From assembly GCF_902859745.1 (NCBI RefSeq), contig NZ_CADIJW010000045.1, forward strand, positions 1-48,893: DNA of 48,893 nucleotides. Direction: 5' to 3'. Positions 1 through 8,870 of this stretch are shown here, piece by piece. Position numbers and translations under genes: made by a program. Source of the DNA: Achromobacter dolens (GTDB lineage Bacteria > Pseudomonadota > Gammaproteobacteria > Burkholderiales > Burkholderiaceae_B). Within the stretch, counting starts at the first letter, position 1. Every line of letters begins with the position of its first letter. Under the pieces are notes generated by a model. That model was not told where the DNA came from, made no database searches, and saw only the letters and a program-made list of their open reading frames with translations.

Positions 1-1005
1 CGCCGGGTGCTCACCCCGCGCACCCTGGCGCGCCGGCTCGACGCCCTGCCCGTGGCCCTGCTGCCCCAGGCCCGGCCGCGCCTGGACTGGCTCAACGACA
101 TCGGCTGCCACACCCTGGCCGACCTGCGCGCCCTGCCGCGCGCCGGCCTGCAACGGCGCAGCGCGCCCGACCTGCTGCAAGCGCTGGACGCGGCCTACGG
201 CCAGTCGCCCGAACTGCATCGCTGGATCGAGCCGCCGCCGCGCTTCGAGCGCCGCATCGAGCTGATGGAATACCTCGAACACACCGACGCGGTGCTGGCC
301 GTGGCGCGGCGCCTGGCCGAACAGTTGGGCGGCTGGCTGGCGGCGCGGCAACTGGCGGTGCGGCGCGTGCTGCTGCGCCTGGACCACGAGCGTGGCCGCC
401 ACGCGCGCCCGCCCACCGAGCTGGAACTGGCGCTGGCCCAGCCCGTCTGGCAGGCGCCGCAGATCCTCAACCTGCTGCGCGAAAAGCTCGGCCGCCTGAC
501 GCTCGAAGCGCCGGTGATCGCGGTGACGCTGCTGGCGCCCGACACCACCGAACAGCCCGCCGCCAGCACCACGCTGTTCCCCGAACCCGGCGGCACCGCC
601 GCCGACCACGCCCGCCTGCTGGACCTGCTGACCGCGCGGCTGGGCCGCGAGCAGGTGCGCCACGCCTGTCCCCTCCCCGACCACCGGCCCGAGGCCGCCA
701 ACGCCTGGGGCGACGCGCTGGAACCGCCGCAACGCCCCGAACCGCTGCCCGAGCCCCTGGACCGCCCCTTCTGGCTGCTCGATCCGCCGCTGCCGCTCAA
801 GCTTGCCGGCCACCGCCCGCAATACGCCGGCCAGGCGCTGCGGCTGATGCGCGGCCCCGAGCGCATCGAAAGCGGCTGGTGGGATCCGGTCCTGACCGTG
901 CGCGACTACTTCGTCGCCGAGGACGCCGCCAGCGCGCGCTACTGGATCTACCGCGAGCGCGACGACGCGCACGCGCGCTGGTACCTGCACGGGCTGTACG
1001 CCTGA
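1..1005 (+). CDS. imuB: ImuB, catalytically inactive Y-family polymerase-like protein (5' end outside window)
   Basis: The reading frame is open from the first base, so only the C-terminal 334 residues are seen. The segment RLDWLNDIGCHTLADLRALP resembles the helix-hairpin-helix part of Y-family polymerases, followed by a little-finger-like region. A short hydrophobic stretch STTLFPEPGG and the C-terminal YWIYRERD...WYLHGLYA block are typical of ImuB. ImuB is the non-catalytic adaptor that bridges the sliding clamp and DnaE2 in the LexA-controlled ImuA-ImuB-DnaE2 mutasome. The dnaE2 gene starts 7 bp after this stop, so the two are almost certainly cotranscribed; imuA and lexA would lie upstream, outside the window. 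The identification rests on recognised sequence character plus the neighbour. Confidence 0.88.
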   Translation, partial: RRVLTPRTLARRLDALPVALLPQARPRLDWLNDIGCHTLADLRALPRAGLQRRSAPDLLQALDAAYGQSPELHRWIEPPPRFERRIELMEYLEHTDAVLAVARRLAEQLGGWLAARQLAVRRVLLRLDHERGRHARPPTELELALAQPVWQAPQILNLLREKLGRLTLEAPVIAVTLLAPDTTEQPAASTTLFPEPGGTAADHARLLDLLTARLGREQVRHACPLPDHRPEAANAWGDALEPPQRPEPLPEPLDRPFWLLDPPLPLKLAGHRPQYAGQALRLMRGPERIESGWWDPVLTVRDYFVAEDAASARYWIYRERDDAHARWYLHGLYA

Positions 1006-1012
1006 CCCCGCC

Positions 1013-4000
1013 ATGCACGCGCCCGACGATCCCCATGACGACGCCCCCGGTCCGCCTGCCGGACTGCCCGGCTACGCCGAACTGCAATGCCAGTCGAACT
1101 TCTCGTTCCTGCAGGGCGCCTCGCACCCCGAGGAACTGACCGCCCGCGCCGCCGAACTGGGCTATGCCGCCCTGGCCATCACCGACGAATGCAGCCTGGC
1201 CGGCGTGGTGCGCGCCCACGTCGAGGCCAAGACCCAGAAGCTGCCGCTCATCATCGGCGCCACCTTCCGGCTGCGCGCCGGCCCCGAGGCCGCGCCGCTG
1301 GACCTGACCCTGCTGGCGCAGACCCGCGAGGGCTACGGCAACCTGTCCGAACTCATCACCCTGGCCCGCACCCGCGCCCCCAAGGGCGAATACCGGCTGG
1401 CGCCCGAGGACTTCACCGCTCCGCCGCCGGGCTACGAACACCTGCGCCACCTGCCCGAATGCCTGGCGATCCTGTCGCCGGTCTACGGCGACGACCCCGA
1501 CCGCATGGCGCAGCAGGCGCGCTGGCTGGCCGCCACCTTCCCGCGCCGCGCCTGGGTCGGCCTGACCCTGCTGTACCGCTCGCGCGACGACCTGCACCGC
1601 GCCGCCGTCGACCGCGCCGCGCGCGCCGCCGAACTGCCGGTGGTGGCGCTGGGCCAGGTGCAGATGCACGTGCGCTCGCGCAAGCCGCTGCACGACACCC
1701 TGACCGGCATCCGCACCCACCAGTGCGTGTCGCAATGCGGCTACGCGCTGGCGGGCAACGCCGAGCAGCACCTGCGCACCCGCATGCGGCTGGCCAACCT
1801 CTATCCGCCCGAGGCGCTGGCGCAGACGCTGGTGGTGGCGCGGCGCTGCGCCTTCTCGCTGGACGAACTGCGCTACGAATATCCCGACGAGATCATCCCG
1901 CGCGGCCACACCCCCGCCACCTACCTGCGCCAGGAAACCCTGGCCGGCGCCGCGCGGCGCTTTCCGGGCGGGACGCCGGACTACGTCAGCGAGCAGATCG
2001 AAAAGGAACTGGCGCTGATCGCCGACCTGCAATACGAGGCCTACTTCCTCACGGTCTACGACATCGTGCAGTACGCCCGCGACCACGGCATCCTGTGCCA
2101 GGGGCGCGGCTCGGCCGCCAACTCGGCGGTGTGCTACTGCCTGGGCATCACCGAGGTCGATCCGCGCCGCGGCAACAACCTGTTCGAGCGCTTCATCAGC
2201 AAGGAACGCAACGAGCCGCCCGACATCGACGTCGACTTCGAACACCAGCGGCGCGAGGAAGTGATCCAGTACATCTACCGCAAGTACGGCCGCCAGCGCG
2301 CCGCCCTGACCGCCGTGGTGATCTCGTACCGCCCGCGCAGCGTGCTGCGCGACACCGGCCGCGCGCTGGGCGTGGACCCGGGCGTGATCGACGCGGTGGC
2401 GCGCGCCCACCAGTGGTGGGACAGCAAGCAGGAAATGCTGCGCACGCTGGGCGCCTGCGGCCTGGACCCGGAATCGCAGGTGGCGCGGCAGTGGGCCGCG
2501 CTGGCCCAGACGCTGATGGGCTTTCCGCGCCACCTGTCGCAGCACCCCGGCGGCTTCGTCATCTCGCGCGGCAAGCTGTCGCGGCTGGTGCCGATCGAAA
2601 ACGCCGCCATGGCCGACCGCAGCGTGGTGCAGTGGGACAAGGACGACCTGGACGCGCTCAAGCTGCTCAAGGTCGACGTGCTGGCGCTGGGCATGCTGTC
2701 GGCGCTGCGCCGCACCCTGGAACTGGCCGGCCAGCGCCGCGGCCAGCCGCTGCGGTTGCAGGACATTCCCGAAGGCGACGCCCCCACCTACGACATGATC
2801 TGCGAGGCCGACACCATCGGCGTGTTCCAGATCGAATCGCGCGCCCAGATGACCATGCTGCCGCGCCTGCGGCCGCGCGAATACTACGACCTGGTGGTGC
2901 AGGTGGCGATCGTGCGGCCCGGCCCGATCCAGGGCGGCATGGTGCATCCGTACCTGCGCCGCCGCCAGGGCAAGGAGGACATCGACTATCCCAGCGACAA
3001 GGTGAAAGGCGTGCTCAGCCGCACCATGGGCGTGCCGATCTTCCAGGAACAGGTGATGCAGATCGCCGTGGTCGCGGCCGGCTTCTCGCCCGGCGATGCC
3101 GACCAGTTGCGGCGCTCCATGGCCGCCTGGCGGCGCAAGGGCGGCGTCGACAAATACCGCGTCAAGCTGGTGGGCGGCCTGCTGGCGCACGGCTACACGC
3201 TGGACTTCGCGCAGGCGCTATTCCGCCAGATCGAGGGCTTTGGCGAATACGGCTTTCCCGAAAGCCACGCCGCCAGCTTCGCGCTGCTGGCCTACGCCAG
3301 TTCCTGGCTCAAGCGCCACGAACCCGAGGCCTTTCTGGCCGCGCTGCTCAACTCCCAGCCCATGGGCTTTTACGCGCCGGCGCAACTGGTGCAGGACGCG
3401 CGCCGCCACGGCGTGCGGGTGCTGCCGGTGGACGTGACCGTCAGCGGCTGGGACGCGGCGCTGGAAACCGCGCCCGCCGACGCGCCGCCGCGCCGGCCGC
3501 ATCCTCACGCGCCCTCGCCGGACGAAATCCGCCCCGCCGTGCGCCTCGGCCTGAGCCTGATCCAGGGCCTGCACCAAGACAGCGCCCGCCGCATCGAGGC
3601 CGCCCGCGCCGAGGCCCCCTTCACCAGCACCGGCGACCTGGCCCGCCGCGCCGCCCTGACGCGCCACGACCTGAACGCCCTGGCCGCCAGCGACGCCCTG
3701 CGCACCCTGGCCGGCCACCGCCGCCAGGCCAGTTGGGAAGCCGCCGCCAGCGTCCACAGCCGCGACCTGCTGCGCGACGCCGCCATCCACGAAACCGAGA
3801 TGCCGCAACTGGCCGCGCCGACTGAAAACCAGACCGTGGCGGCCGACTATCGCAGCGTCGGCCTGACCCTGCGGCGCCACCCCGTCGAGCTGCTGCGGCC
3901 GCAACTGGCGGCGCGCAACTTCCAGCCGGCCAGCGTGCTCAACGGCTACCCCGACAAGCGCGTGGCCCGCGCCTGCGGCATCGTCACCGTGCGCCAGCGG

Positions 4001-4240
4001 CCGCAGACCTCCAAGGGCGTGATCTTCGTCACGCTGGAAGACGAAACCGGTCCGGTCAACGTGGTGGTGCGCCCCGAACTGATCGAACGCCAGCGCCGCG
4101 AGCTGCTCGGCGCCACCCTGCTGGGCGTGTATGGCTCGTGGCAGAGCGTGGACGGCGTGCGCCACCTGATCGCGCAGCGGCTGGTGGACCTGTCCGAGCT
4201 GCTGGGCGGCCTGAGCACGCCCAGCCGCAATTTCCACTGA
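1013..4240 (+). CDS. dnaE2: Error-prone DNA polymerase DnaE2
   Basis: This is a 1075-residue C-family polymerase. The N-terminal PHP domain begins near residue 23 (ELQCQSNFSFLQGASHPEEL). The palm carries the acidic DIDVDF motif near residue 406 and the nearby GRGSAANSAVCYCLGIT block. A helix-hairpin-helix region and a C-terminal OB fold (GIVTVRQRPQTSKGVIFVTL) follow. The length fits DnaE2 (about 1050-1090) and is shorter than replicative DnaE. Lesion bypass and damage-induced mutagenesis are the known roles, acting with ImuA and ImuB. The ATG at 1013 follows the imuB stop by 7 bp, so translational coupling is likely. Expression is probably under LexA through the upstream part of the operon, which is not in the window. 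Confidence 0.95.
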   Translation: MHAPDDPHDDAPGPPAGLPGYAELQCQSNFSFLQGASHPEELTARAAELGYAALAITDECSLAGVVRAHVEAKTQKLPLIIGATFRLRAGPEAAPLDLTLLAQTREGYGNLSELITLARTRAPKGEYRLAPEDFTAPPPGYEHLRHLPECLAILSPVYGDDPDRMAQQARWLAATFPRRAWVGLTLLYRSRDDLHRAAVDRAARAAELPVVALGQVQMHVRSRKPLHDTLTGIRTHQCVSQCGYALAGNAEQHLRTRMRLANLYPPEALAQTLVVARRCAFSLDELRYEYPDEIIPRGHTPATYLRQETLAGAARRFPGGTPDYVSEQIEKELALIADLQYEAYFLTVYDIVQYARDHGILCQGRGSAANSAVCYCLGITEVDPRRGNNLFERFISKERNEPPDIDVDFEHQRREEVIQYIYRKYGRQRAALTAVVISYRPRSVLRDTGRALGVDPGVIDAVARAHQWWDSKQEMLRTLGACGLDPESQVARQWAALAQTLMGFPRHLSQHPGGFVISRGKLSRLVPIENAAMADRSVVQWDKDDLDALKLLKVDVLALGMLSALRRTLELAGQRRGQPLRLQDIPEGDAPTYDMICEADTIGVFQIESRAQMTMLPRLRPREYYDLVVQVAIVRPGPIQGGMVHPYLRRRQGKEDIDYPSDKVKGVLSRTMGVPIFQEQVMQIAVVAAGFSPGDADQLRRSMAAWRRKGGVDKYRVKLVGGLLAHGYTLDFAQALFRQIEGFGEYGFPESHAASFALLAYASSWLKRHEPEAFLAALLNSQPMGFYAPAQLVQDARRHGVRVLPVDVTVSGWDAALETAPADAPPRRPHPHAPSPDEIRPAVRLGLSLIQGLHQDSARRIEAARAEAPFTSTGDLARRAALTRHDLNALAASDALRTLAGHRRQASWEAAASVHSRDLLRDAAIHETEMPQLAAPTENQTVAADYRSVGLTLRRHPVELLRPQLAARNFQPASVLNGYPDKRVARACGIVTVRQRPQTSKGVIFVTLEDETGPVNVVVRPELIERQRRELLGATLLGVYGSWQSVDGVRHLIAQRLVDLSELLGGLSTPSRNFH

Positions 4241-4393
4241 CGGCAGTGCGCGGCGGCCGGCGACGCTCCGGGAATCGACCGGACGCCACGGCCAAGCGCC
4301 GCGCGGGCGGCTGGTCTATGATGGATTTTCCGCGCCGCCCGCCGGCCCCGCGCTGGCCGCGCCGTGGAGACGTTTTCTATTTCAGGAGTGATC

Positions 4394-4774
4394 ATGATCC
4401 GCAAGCTGATTCCCGTTCTGCTGGTTGCCACGCTGAGCGCCTGCGCCAACACCGGAGCCCCGCGTTCCTCATCCTCATCCGCCGCCTCCAGTTCCGCCAG
4501 CTCGCCCGCCGCGTCCGACAGCTCCTCCGGCGCATCGTACGGATCACCCTCCGCCCAGGCCGGCGCCCGCAAGACCTGCGACGCCGCCGCGCTGCAATCG
4601 CAGATCGGCCAGAAAGCCACCCAGTCCGTCCTGGAAGACCTGCGCACCCGCAGCGGCGCCGCCACCGCCCGCATCCTGCGCCCGGGCCAATTGGTCACCA
4701 TGGAATACAACGACACCCGCCTGAACCTGATCGTCGACGACAAGGACGTGATGACGGCGATCCGCTGCGGCTGA
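4394..4774 (+). CDS. I78-family peptidase inhibitor-like lipoprotein
   Basis: This 126-residue exported protein starts at the ATG at 4394, ten codons inside the longest frame, because AGGAG lies 6 bases upstream and a proper lipoprotein signal peptide follows (basic start, hydrophobic core, lipobox LSAC). A Ser/Ala-rich linker leads to a C-terminal domain with CDAAALQSQIGQKA, ILRPGQLVTMEYNDTRLNLIVDD and a final CG. That pattern is the I78 inhibitor family (Pfam Inhibitor_I78), elastase/subtilisin-type inhibitors with a conserved terminal Cys pair. The likely location is the outer membrane or periplasm. Its physiological target is unknown. It appears monocistronic, between dnaE2 and a MerR regulator. 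Confidence 0.82.
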   Translation: MIRKLIPVLLVATLSACANTGAPRSSSSSAASSSASSPAASDSSSGASYGSPSAQAGARKTCDAAALQSQIGQKATQSVLEDLRTRSGAATARILRPGQLVTMEYNDTRLNLIVDDKDVMTAIRCG

Positions 4775-5021
4775 CGTCCCGGCATTCACGGCAAGACGGG
4801 CGCAGCGGGCACTCGCCCGGCGCTCGCTTCTTCCAGACGGCGCGGTTGCCCGGGTCGTCCATGGACATCTCCCCGGGGCCGCCCCGCCCGCGGACAACCA
4901 TCCCCAAGCGAATGACCGGCCAGCCCCACAGGCCGGGCCGGCGCGCCAGCAAGCTTGCCGGCGCGACCGCCCCCCTGCACGCCCGGCCCACGAATCGATC
5001 CACAAATCGATCCGCCAACGC
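4775..5021. other. Intergenic region without a supported gene
   Basis: Between the inhibitor stop and the MerR promoter no reading frame has a ribosome-binding site or protein-like composition. The only pattern seen is a short direct repeat AATCGATCC at about 4992-5013 (two copies, about 12 bp apart), just upstream of the putative MerR promoter. Confidence 0.5.
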
Positions 5022-5052
5022 TTGACCCTTACGTAACGTCATGCCCAAAAGT
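5022..5052 (+). promoter_or_regulatory. Candidate MerR-type promoter/operator of the TipAS regulator
   Basis: TTGACC at 5022-5027 can act as a -35 box. It is followed by the dyad-like stretch TTACGTAACGTCA. With the long (about 19 bp) spacer typical of MerR promoters, a weak -10 (AAAAGT) falls at 5047-5052. A TGAC...GTCA dyad overlapping the spacer is where MerR-family regulators bind, so autoregulation is likely. The -10 match is poor, so this remains a candidate. Confidence 0.4.
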
Positions 5053-5081
5053 TCGGCCTGCGCCATTCACGAAGGAACCCC

Positions 5082-6110
5082 ATGCGACTGAAAGTAGGAG
5101 AACTGGCCAAGCGCAGCGGACTGACCGTCCGCACGCTGCACCACTATCACGCGATCGGCCTGCTGACGCCTTCGGCGCGCGCCGACAACGGCTACCGGCT
5201 CTACGGCCGCGACGACATCGCCCGACTGCACCAGATCCAGGCATTGCGTCGCTTCGGATTGCCGCTGGCCGAGATCGGCGCCTACCTGGACCAGCCCGGC
5301 ACGCCGCTGGACGAGATCATCGCCAGACAGATCGCGATGCTCGACAGCCAGATCCAACACGCCACCCGGCTGCGCGAACGCCTCGCGCAGTTGCAAGGCC
5401 AGTTGGCGATGGGAGCGGAGCCGGAACTGGCCGATTGGCTGACCACTCTGGAACTGATGAACATGTACGACAAATATTTCTCCCAGGAAGAACTGGCGCG
5501 TCTGCCCATGTACCGCCGAGGCCCGAACGACGACGCCGGCTGGCTTGCGCTGATCGCCGACGTGCGCCGGCAGATGGACGACAGCGCCCCGCCCGAGGAC
5601 CCGCGTTCGCAGGCGCTGGCCCTGCGCTGGATGACGCTGCTGCTGCGCGACACCAACGGCGATGCGCGCCTGCTCGTGAAGCTCAACCAGATGCACGAAC
5701 GGGAACCGGCCATGCAGGAACACATCGGTATCTCGCCGGCCATGCGCGACTACGTGGTGCGCGCCTTCTCCGAAAGCAAGCTGCGGCTCTACGAAAAACA
5801 CCTGACGCCGGACGAGGCCCGGTTCATGCGGGCGCATTATCACGACCGCGCCGGCGAATGGCCGGCCCTGATGGCGCGGGTGCGCGACGCGATCGATGCC
5901 GGGCAGGCGCCCGACTCGGCCGCCGGCCGCGAACTCGCGCGGCAATGGCTGGAACTGTTTTGCAGCTACGCCGGCAACGATCCCGCGACCCACGCGAAAT
6001 TCCGCCACGCCCTGATGACCGAGCCCGAACTGACCGCCGGCACCTGGGCCGATGACGCCACGCTGGCTTTCATGCGCCAGGCCATGGGCGCATTGGCGGC
6101 GGCGCGCTAA
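5082..6110 (+). CDS. MerR-family transcriptional regulator with TipAS-like effector domain
   Basis: This 342-residue protein starts with a MerR winged helix-turn-helix (VGELAKRSGLTVRTLHHYHAIGLL, then NGYRLYGRDDIARLHQIQALR) and a coiled-coil dimerisation helix around residues 75-110. The large C-terminal region contains EKHLTPDEARFMRAHY and SYAGNDPATHAKFRHAL, resembling the TipAS antibiotic-binding domain. Family members sense small hydrophobic drugs and untwist a promoter with a long spacer. The start is the ATG at 5082, preceded by GAAGGAACCCC. No transporter is adjacent, so the regulated target may be the gene itself. The same frame stays open past the TAA into the simple-sequence tract that follows. 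Confidence 0.85.
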   Translation: MRLKVGELAKRSGLTVRTLHHYHAIGLLTPSARADNGYRLYGRDDIARLHQIQALRRFGLPLAEIGAYLDQPGTPLDEIIARQIAMLDSQIQHATRLRERLAQLQGQLAMGAEPELADWLTTLELMNMYDKYFSQEELARLPMYRRGPNDDAGWLALIADVRRQMDDSAPPEDPRSQALALRWMTLLLRDTNGDARLLVKLNQMHEREPAMQEHIGISPAMRDYVVRAFSESKLRLYEKHLTPDEARFMRAHYHDRAGEWPALMARVRDAIDAGQAPDSAAGRELARQWLELFCSYAGNDPATHAKFRHALMTEPELTAGTWADDATLAFMRQAMGALAAAR

Positions 6111-6246
6111 GCGGCGTCGGCGTCCGCGGACACGGACGCCGACGCGGTTACGGTCGAGGTCGTCGTCGCGGTCGAGGTCACGGTCGAGGTCGAGGTCTCG
6201 GTCGCCGTCGCGGTGACAGTCGCGACGACAGTCGCAGCCGCGACCG
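6111..6246. repeat. Period-6 simple-sequence tract
   Basis: About 135 bp between the MerR stop and the LysR stop is built from degenerate 6-base units of the form GTCGNG (for example GGTCGAGGTC repeated several times). In the frame of the MerR gene it would encode alternating V-x-V-x residues directly after the TAA; on the other strand it would encode Thr/Ala/Ser repeats. It separates two convergent genes. No terminator-like hairpin with a T-run was seen in it. Confidence 0.7.
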
Positions 6247-6248
6247 CG

Positions 6249-7148
6249 CTACCAGCGCGCCGCCTGGACGAAATCCACGAAGGCGCGCAACGGCGCCGGC
6301 AGATAGTGCCGGCCCGGAAAATACAGCAAGGGGCCGGTGAAGCTGGGCCACCAGTCCGCCAGCACCGGCTCCAGTTCGCCCCGATCCAGGTACGGCTGCA
6401 GCCAGTCCTCGAACAGATAGACCACTCCGGCGCCCGCCACCGCCGCATCGACCGCCAGGTCCACCGCCGCCCCCAGGCTGACGATCAGCGGACCATCCAC
6501 CTCCACCGTGACGGACTGGCCGTCGCGTTCAAACGCCCACGCCGGCATCGCGCCGCTGGTGAAACGGCCGCGCAGGCACAGGTGCTGGCGCAGGTCTTGC
6601 GGATGTTGCGGCCGTCCATGCCGGGCCAGATACCCCGGCGCGGCCGCCGCCGCCATCCGCTGGCGCCGCGGCCCGATCGGGATGGCCACCATGTCCTGGT
6701 CCATGCTTTCCTCGTAGCGGATGCCCGCGTCGCAGCCCGACTGCAGCAGCTCGACAAAACGATCGTCAACGATCACCTCCAGCCGGATCTCCGGATACTG
6801 CGCCAGAAACGGCGGCACGATGCGCGGCAGCACCAGCCGGGACGCCGCCAGCGGCACATTCAGCCGCAGCCGGCCCGCCGGCCGGTCACGGAAATTGTTG
6901 GCCACGTCCAGCGCCGACTCGACCGCGTCCAGCGCGGGCGCCAGTTGCTCCAGCAGGCGCTGCCCGGCCGCCGTGGTCGCCACGCTGCGCGTGGTGCGGT
7001 TCAGCAGCCGCAGGCCCAGCCGGGCTTCCAGCCGGCGCACCGCCTCGCTCAACTGCGACGCGCTGGTCCCCGTCTGGCGCGCCGCGCCACGAAAGCCCCC
7101 ATGCGTGGCCACCGCGACAAAGGCGCTGATGTCTTGAAGGTTGGACAC
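6249..7148 (-). CDS. LysR-family transcriptional regulator
   Basis: The protein has an N-terminal LysR winged helix (LQDISAFVAVATHGGFRGAARQTGTSASQLSEAVRRLEARLGLRLLNRTTRSV) and a periplasmic-binding-fold effector domain, about 300 residues in total. The GTG at 7148 is preferred as start because LysR proteins begin a few residues before this helix; the longest frame reaches 7208. It is divergently oriented from an aldo/keto reductase whose start is about 110 bp away, the usual arrangement for a LysR regulator and its target. The inducer is unknown. The C-terminus reads intact up to the tract that ends at 6246. Confidence 0.9.
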   Translation of the reverse strand: MSNLQDISAFVAVATHGGFRGAARQTGTSASQLSEAVRRLEARLGLRLLNRTTRSVATTAAGQRLLEQLAPALDAVESALDVANNFRDRPAGRLRLNVPLAASRLVLPRIVPPFLAQYPEIRLEVIVDDRFVELLQSGCDAGIRYEESMDQDMVAIPIGPRRQRMAAAAAPGYLARHGRPQHPQDLRQHLCLRGRFTSGAMPAWAFERDGQSVTVEVDGPLIVSLGAAVDLAVDAAVAGAGVVYLFEDWLQPYLDRGELEPVLADWWPSFTGPLLYFPGRHYLPAPLRAFVDFVQAARW

Positions 7149-7258
7149 GGCAAGCCCCAATTGTTCGCTATTCCGCACAAGCTGTGCGATTACCAGGGAT
7201 TGTCGCACGCCCTGCGCCGCCCTAGACTCGCTTCATTCCCCCTGCCTCGGAGCAAGTC

Positions 7259-8131
7259 ATGACCTCGATTCAACAAGCCGGCGCCTACCCGCTGGGCGAC
7301 CTGACCGTCAACCGCCTGGGCTACGGCGCCATGCAACTGGCCGGCCCGCACGTATTCGGCCCGCCCAAGGACAAGGCGCAAGCCCTGGCGGTGCTGCGCG
7401 AAGCGCTCGAACTCGGCATCAACCACATCGACACCAGCGACTTCTACGGCCCGCACATCACCAACCAACTGATCCGAGAAGCGCTGCACCCCTATCGCGA
7501 CGACCTGGTCATCGTCACCAAGGTCGGCGCGCGCCGGGGCGACGATGCCTCGTGGCTGCTGGCCAATTCCCCCGCCGAACTCGAATCGGCCGTGCACGAC
7601 AACCTGCGCAACCTGGGCCTGGACGTGCTGGACGTGGTCAACCTGCGTCTCATGTTCGACGTGGCCGGCCCCGCCGAAGGCGACATCGAACAGTCCTTCA
7701 CCACCCTGGCCGAATTGCAGCGCAAGGGCCTGATACGCCACCTGGGCCTGAGCAACGCCACCGCGCGCCAGGTGGCGCAGGCGCGCGGCATCGCCGACAT
7801 GGTCTGCGTGCAGAACCAGTACAACATCGCCCACCGCGCCGACGACGCGCTGATCGGGCAGCTTGCGCAAGATGGCATCGCCTACGTGCCGTTCTTCCCG
7901 CTGGGCGGCTTCTCGCCGCTGCAATCGGCCACGCTGGAGCGCGTGGCCGCGGAGTGCCAGGCCACGCCGATGCAGACCGCGCTGGCCTGGCTGCTGCAAC
8001 GCTCACCCAACATCCTGCTGATCCCGGGCACCTCGTCGATCGAGCACCTGCGGCAGAACGCCGCCGCGGCCAGCCTGGCGCTGCCGCCGCGGGCCGTGGC
8101 CGAACTGGACGGGATCGGCGCCGCGGGCTAG
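7259..8131 (+). CDS. Aldo/keto reductase
   Basis: This 290-residue TIM-barrel oxidoreductase should use NADPH. The visible family motifs are HIDTSDFYG (catalytic Asp and Tyr), VIVTKVG (catalytic Lys), HLGLSNATARQV, and QNQYNIAHR with IPGTSS for cofactor binding. The usual catalytic His in the strand after the Lys is not apparent; that segment reads VVNLRLM, as in the YdbC-like subfamily. Substrates are probably aldehydes or ketones and cannot be read from sequence. The ATG at 7259 has GGAGCAAGTC before it. It is divergent from the LysR gene and probably controlled by it. Confidence 0.9.
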   Translation: MTSIQQAGAYPLGDLTVNRLGYGAMQLAGPHVFGPPKDKAQALAVLREALELGINHIDTSDFYGPHITNQLIREALHPYRDDLVIVTKVGARRGDDASWLLANSPAELESAVHDNLRNLGLDVLDVVNLRLMFDVAGPAEGDIEQSFTTLAELQRKGLIRHLGLSNATARQVAQARGIADMVCVQNQYNIAHRADDALIGQLAQDGIAYVPFFPLGGFSPLQSATLERVAAECQATPMQTALAWLLQRSPNILLIPGTSSIEHLRQNAAAASLALPPRAVAELDGIGAAG

Positions 8132-8164
8132 TTCAATGGGCGCGGTTGACCAATCCGCCGCATA

Positions 8165-8854
8165 GTGGCACCTTACCCCGAAGTGCCACGCCCGGAACCC
8201 CACTTGGACCACCCACAGCCCCTCGTCACCGTCGACGCCGTCCTGCTCACCCTGCGCGAGACCGGCCTGGAAATCGCCCTGCACCCGCGCGACCGCGCGC
8301 CGTTCAAGGGCGCCATGGCCTTGCCCGGCGGCGTGGTGCACGTGGACGAAGACGCCAGCACCGAAGCCAGCATCCGCCGCGTGCTGCGCGAGAAGACCGG
8401 CTTCGAGGCGCGCTACCTGGAACAGTTGCAGGTGTTCTCCGGCCCCGACCGCGACCCGCGCAAGTGGTCGCTGTCGGTGTCCTACGTGGCGCTGGTGCCG
8501 GCCGCCGAACTGGAGGCCGCCCCGGCGGGCTTTCGCTTCGTCAGCGTGGACGCGCTGCCGCCGCTGGCCTTCGACCATGCCGACATCGTCGCCGCCGCCG
8601 TGGCCCGCCTGCGCGGCAAATCCAGCTACTCCACCCTGCCGTTCTTCCTGCTGCCCGAACGCTTCACCCTGACCGAGCTGCAGCGCACCTACGAAGCCAT
8701 CCTCCAGACCACCCTCGAGAAATCGAACTTCCGCCGCAAGATGGAAGCCTGGGATGTGCTCGAAGCCACCGACGACTACGCGCTCGGCGCGCAGCGTCCC
8801 GCCCGCCTGTACCGCCTGAAAGACTTCGCCCTGTTCGACCGCAGCGTCGGCTGA
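8165..8854 (+). CDS. nrtR: NrtR-type Nudix-related transcriptional regulator of NAD metabolism
   Basis: This 229-residue protein with a GTG start has an N-terminal Nudix fold (VTVDAVLLTL, then LPGGVVHVDEDASTEASIRRVLREKTGF at about residues 55-82) and a C-terminal winged-helix region (FTLTELQRTYEAIL, KSNFRRKMEAWDVLE, RPARLYRLKD). The Nudix box is degenerate: two residues longer than the canonical spacing, with Val and Lys where two of the catalytic acidic residues belong. That suits NrtR proteins, which bind ADP-ribose as a signal and repress NAD genes. It lies immediately upstream of prs and nadV, the classic NrtR regulon. An active ADP-ribose hydrolase is the less likely alternative. Confidence 0.88.
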   Translation: MAPYPEVPRPEPHLDHPQPLVTVDAVLLTLRETGLEIALHPRDRAPFKGAMALPGGVVHVDEDASTEASIRRVLREKTGFEARYLEQLQVFSGPDRDPRKWSLSVSYVALVPAAELEAAPAGFRFVSVDALPPLAFDHADIVAAAVARLRGKSSYSTLPFFLLPERFTLTELQRTYEAILQTTLEKSNFRRKMEAWDVLEATDDYALGAQRPARLYRLKDFALFDRSVG

Positions 8855-8870
8855 CCTCGCGCCGAACTCC

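Noticed and set aside
797-4237. Long minus-strand frames (up to 797 codons) opposite imuB-dnaE2
   Set aside because: They are mirror images of the DnaE2 gene in GC-rich DNA, with His/Ala/Gly/Gln-rich low-complexity translations and no ribosome-binding sites.
6213-7262. A 349-residue plus-strand gene opposite the LysR gene
   Set aside because: Its translation is Arg/Gln/His-rich, typical of the antisense of a GC-rich gene, and the minus-strand LysR protein is clear.
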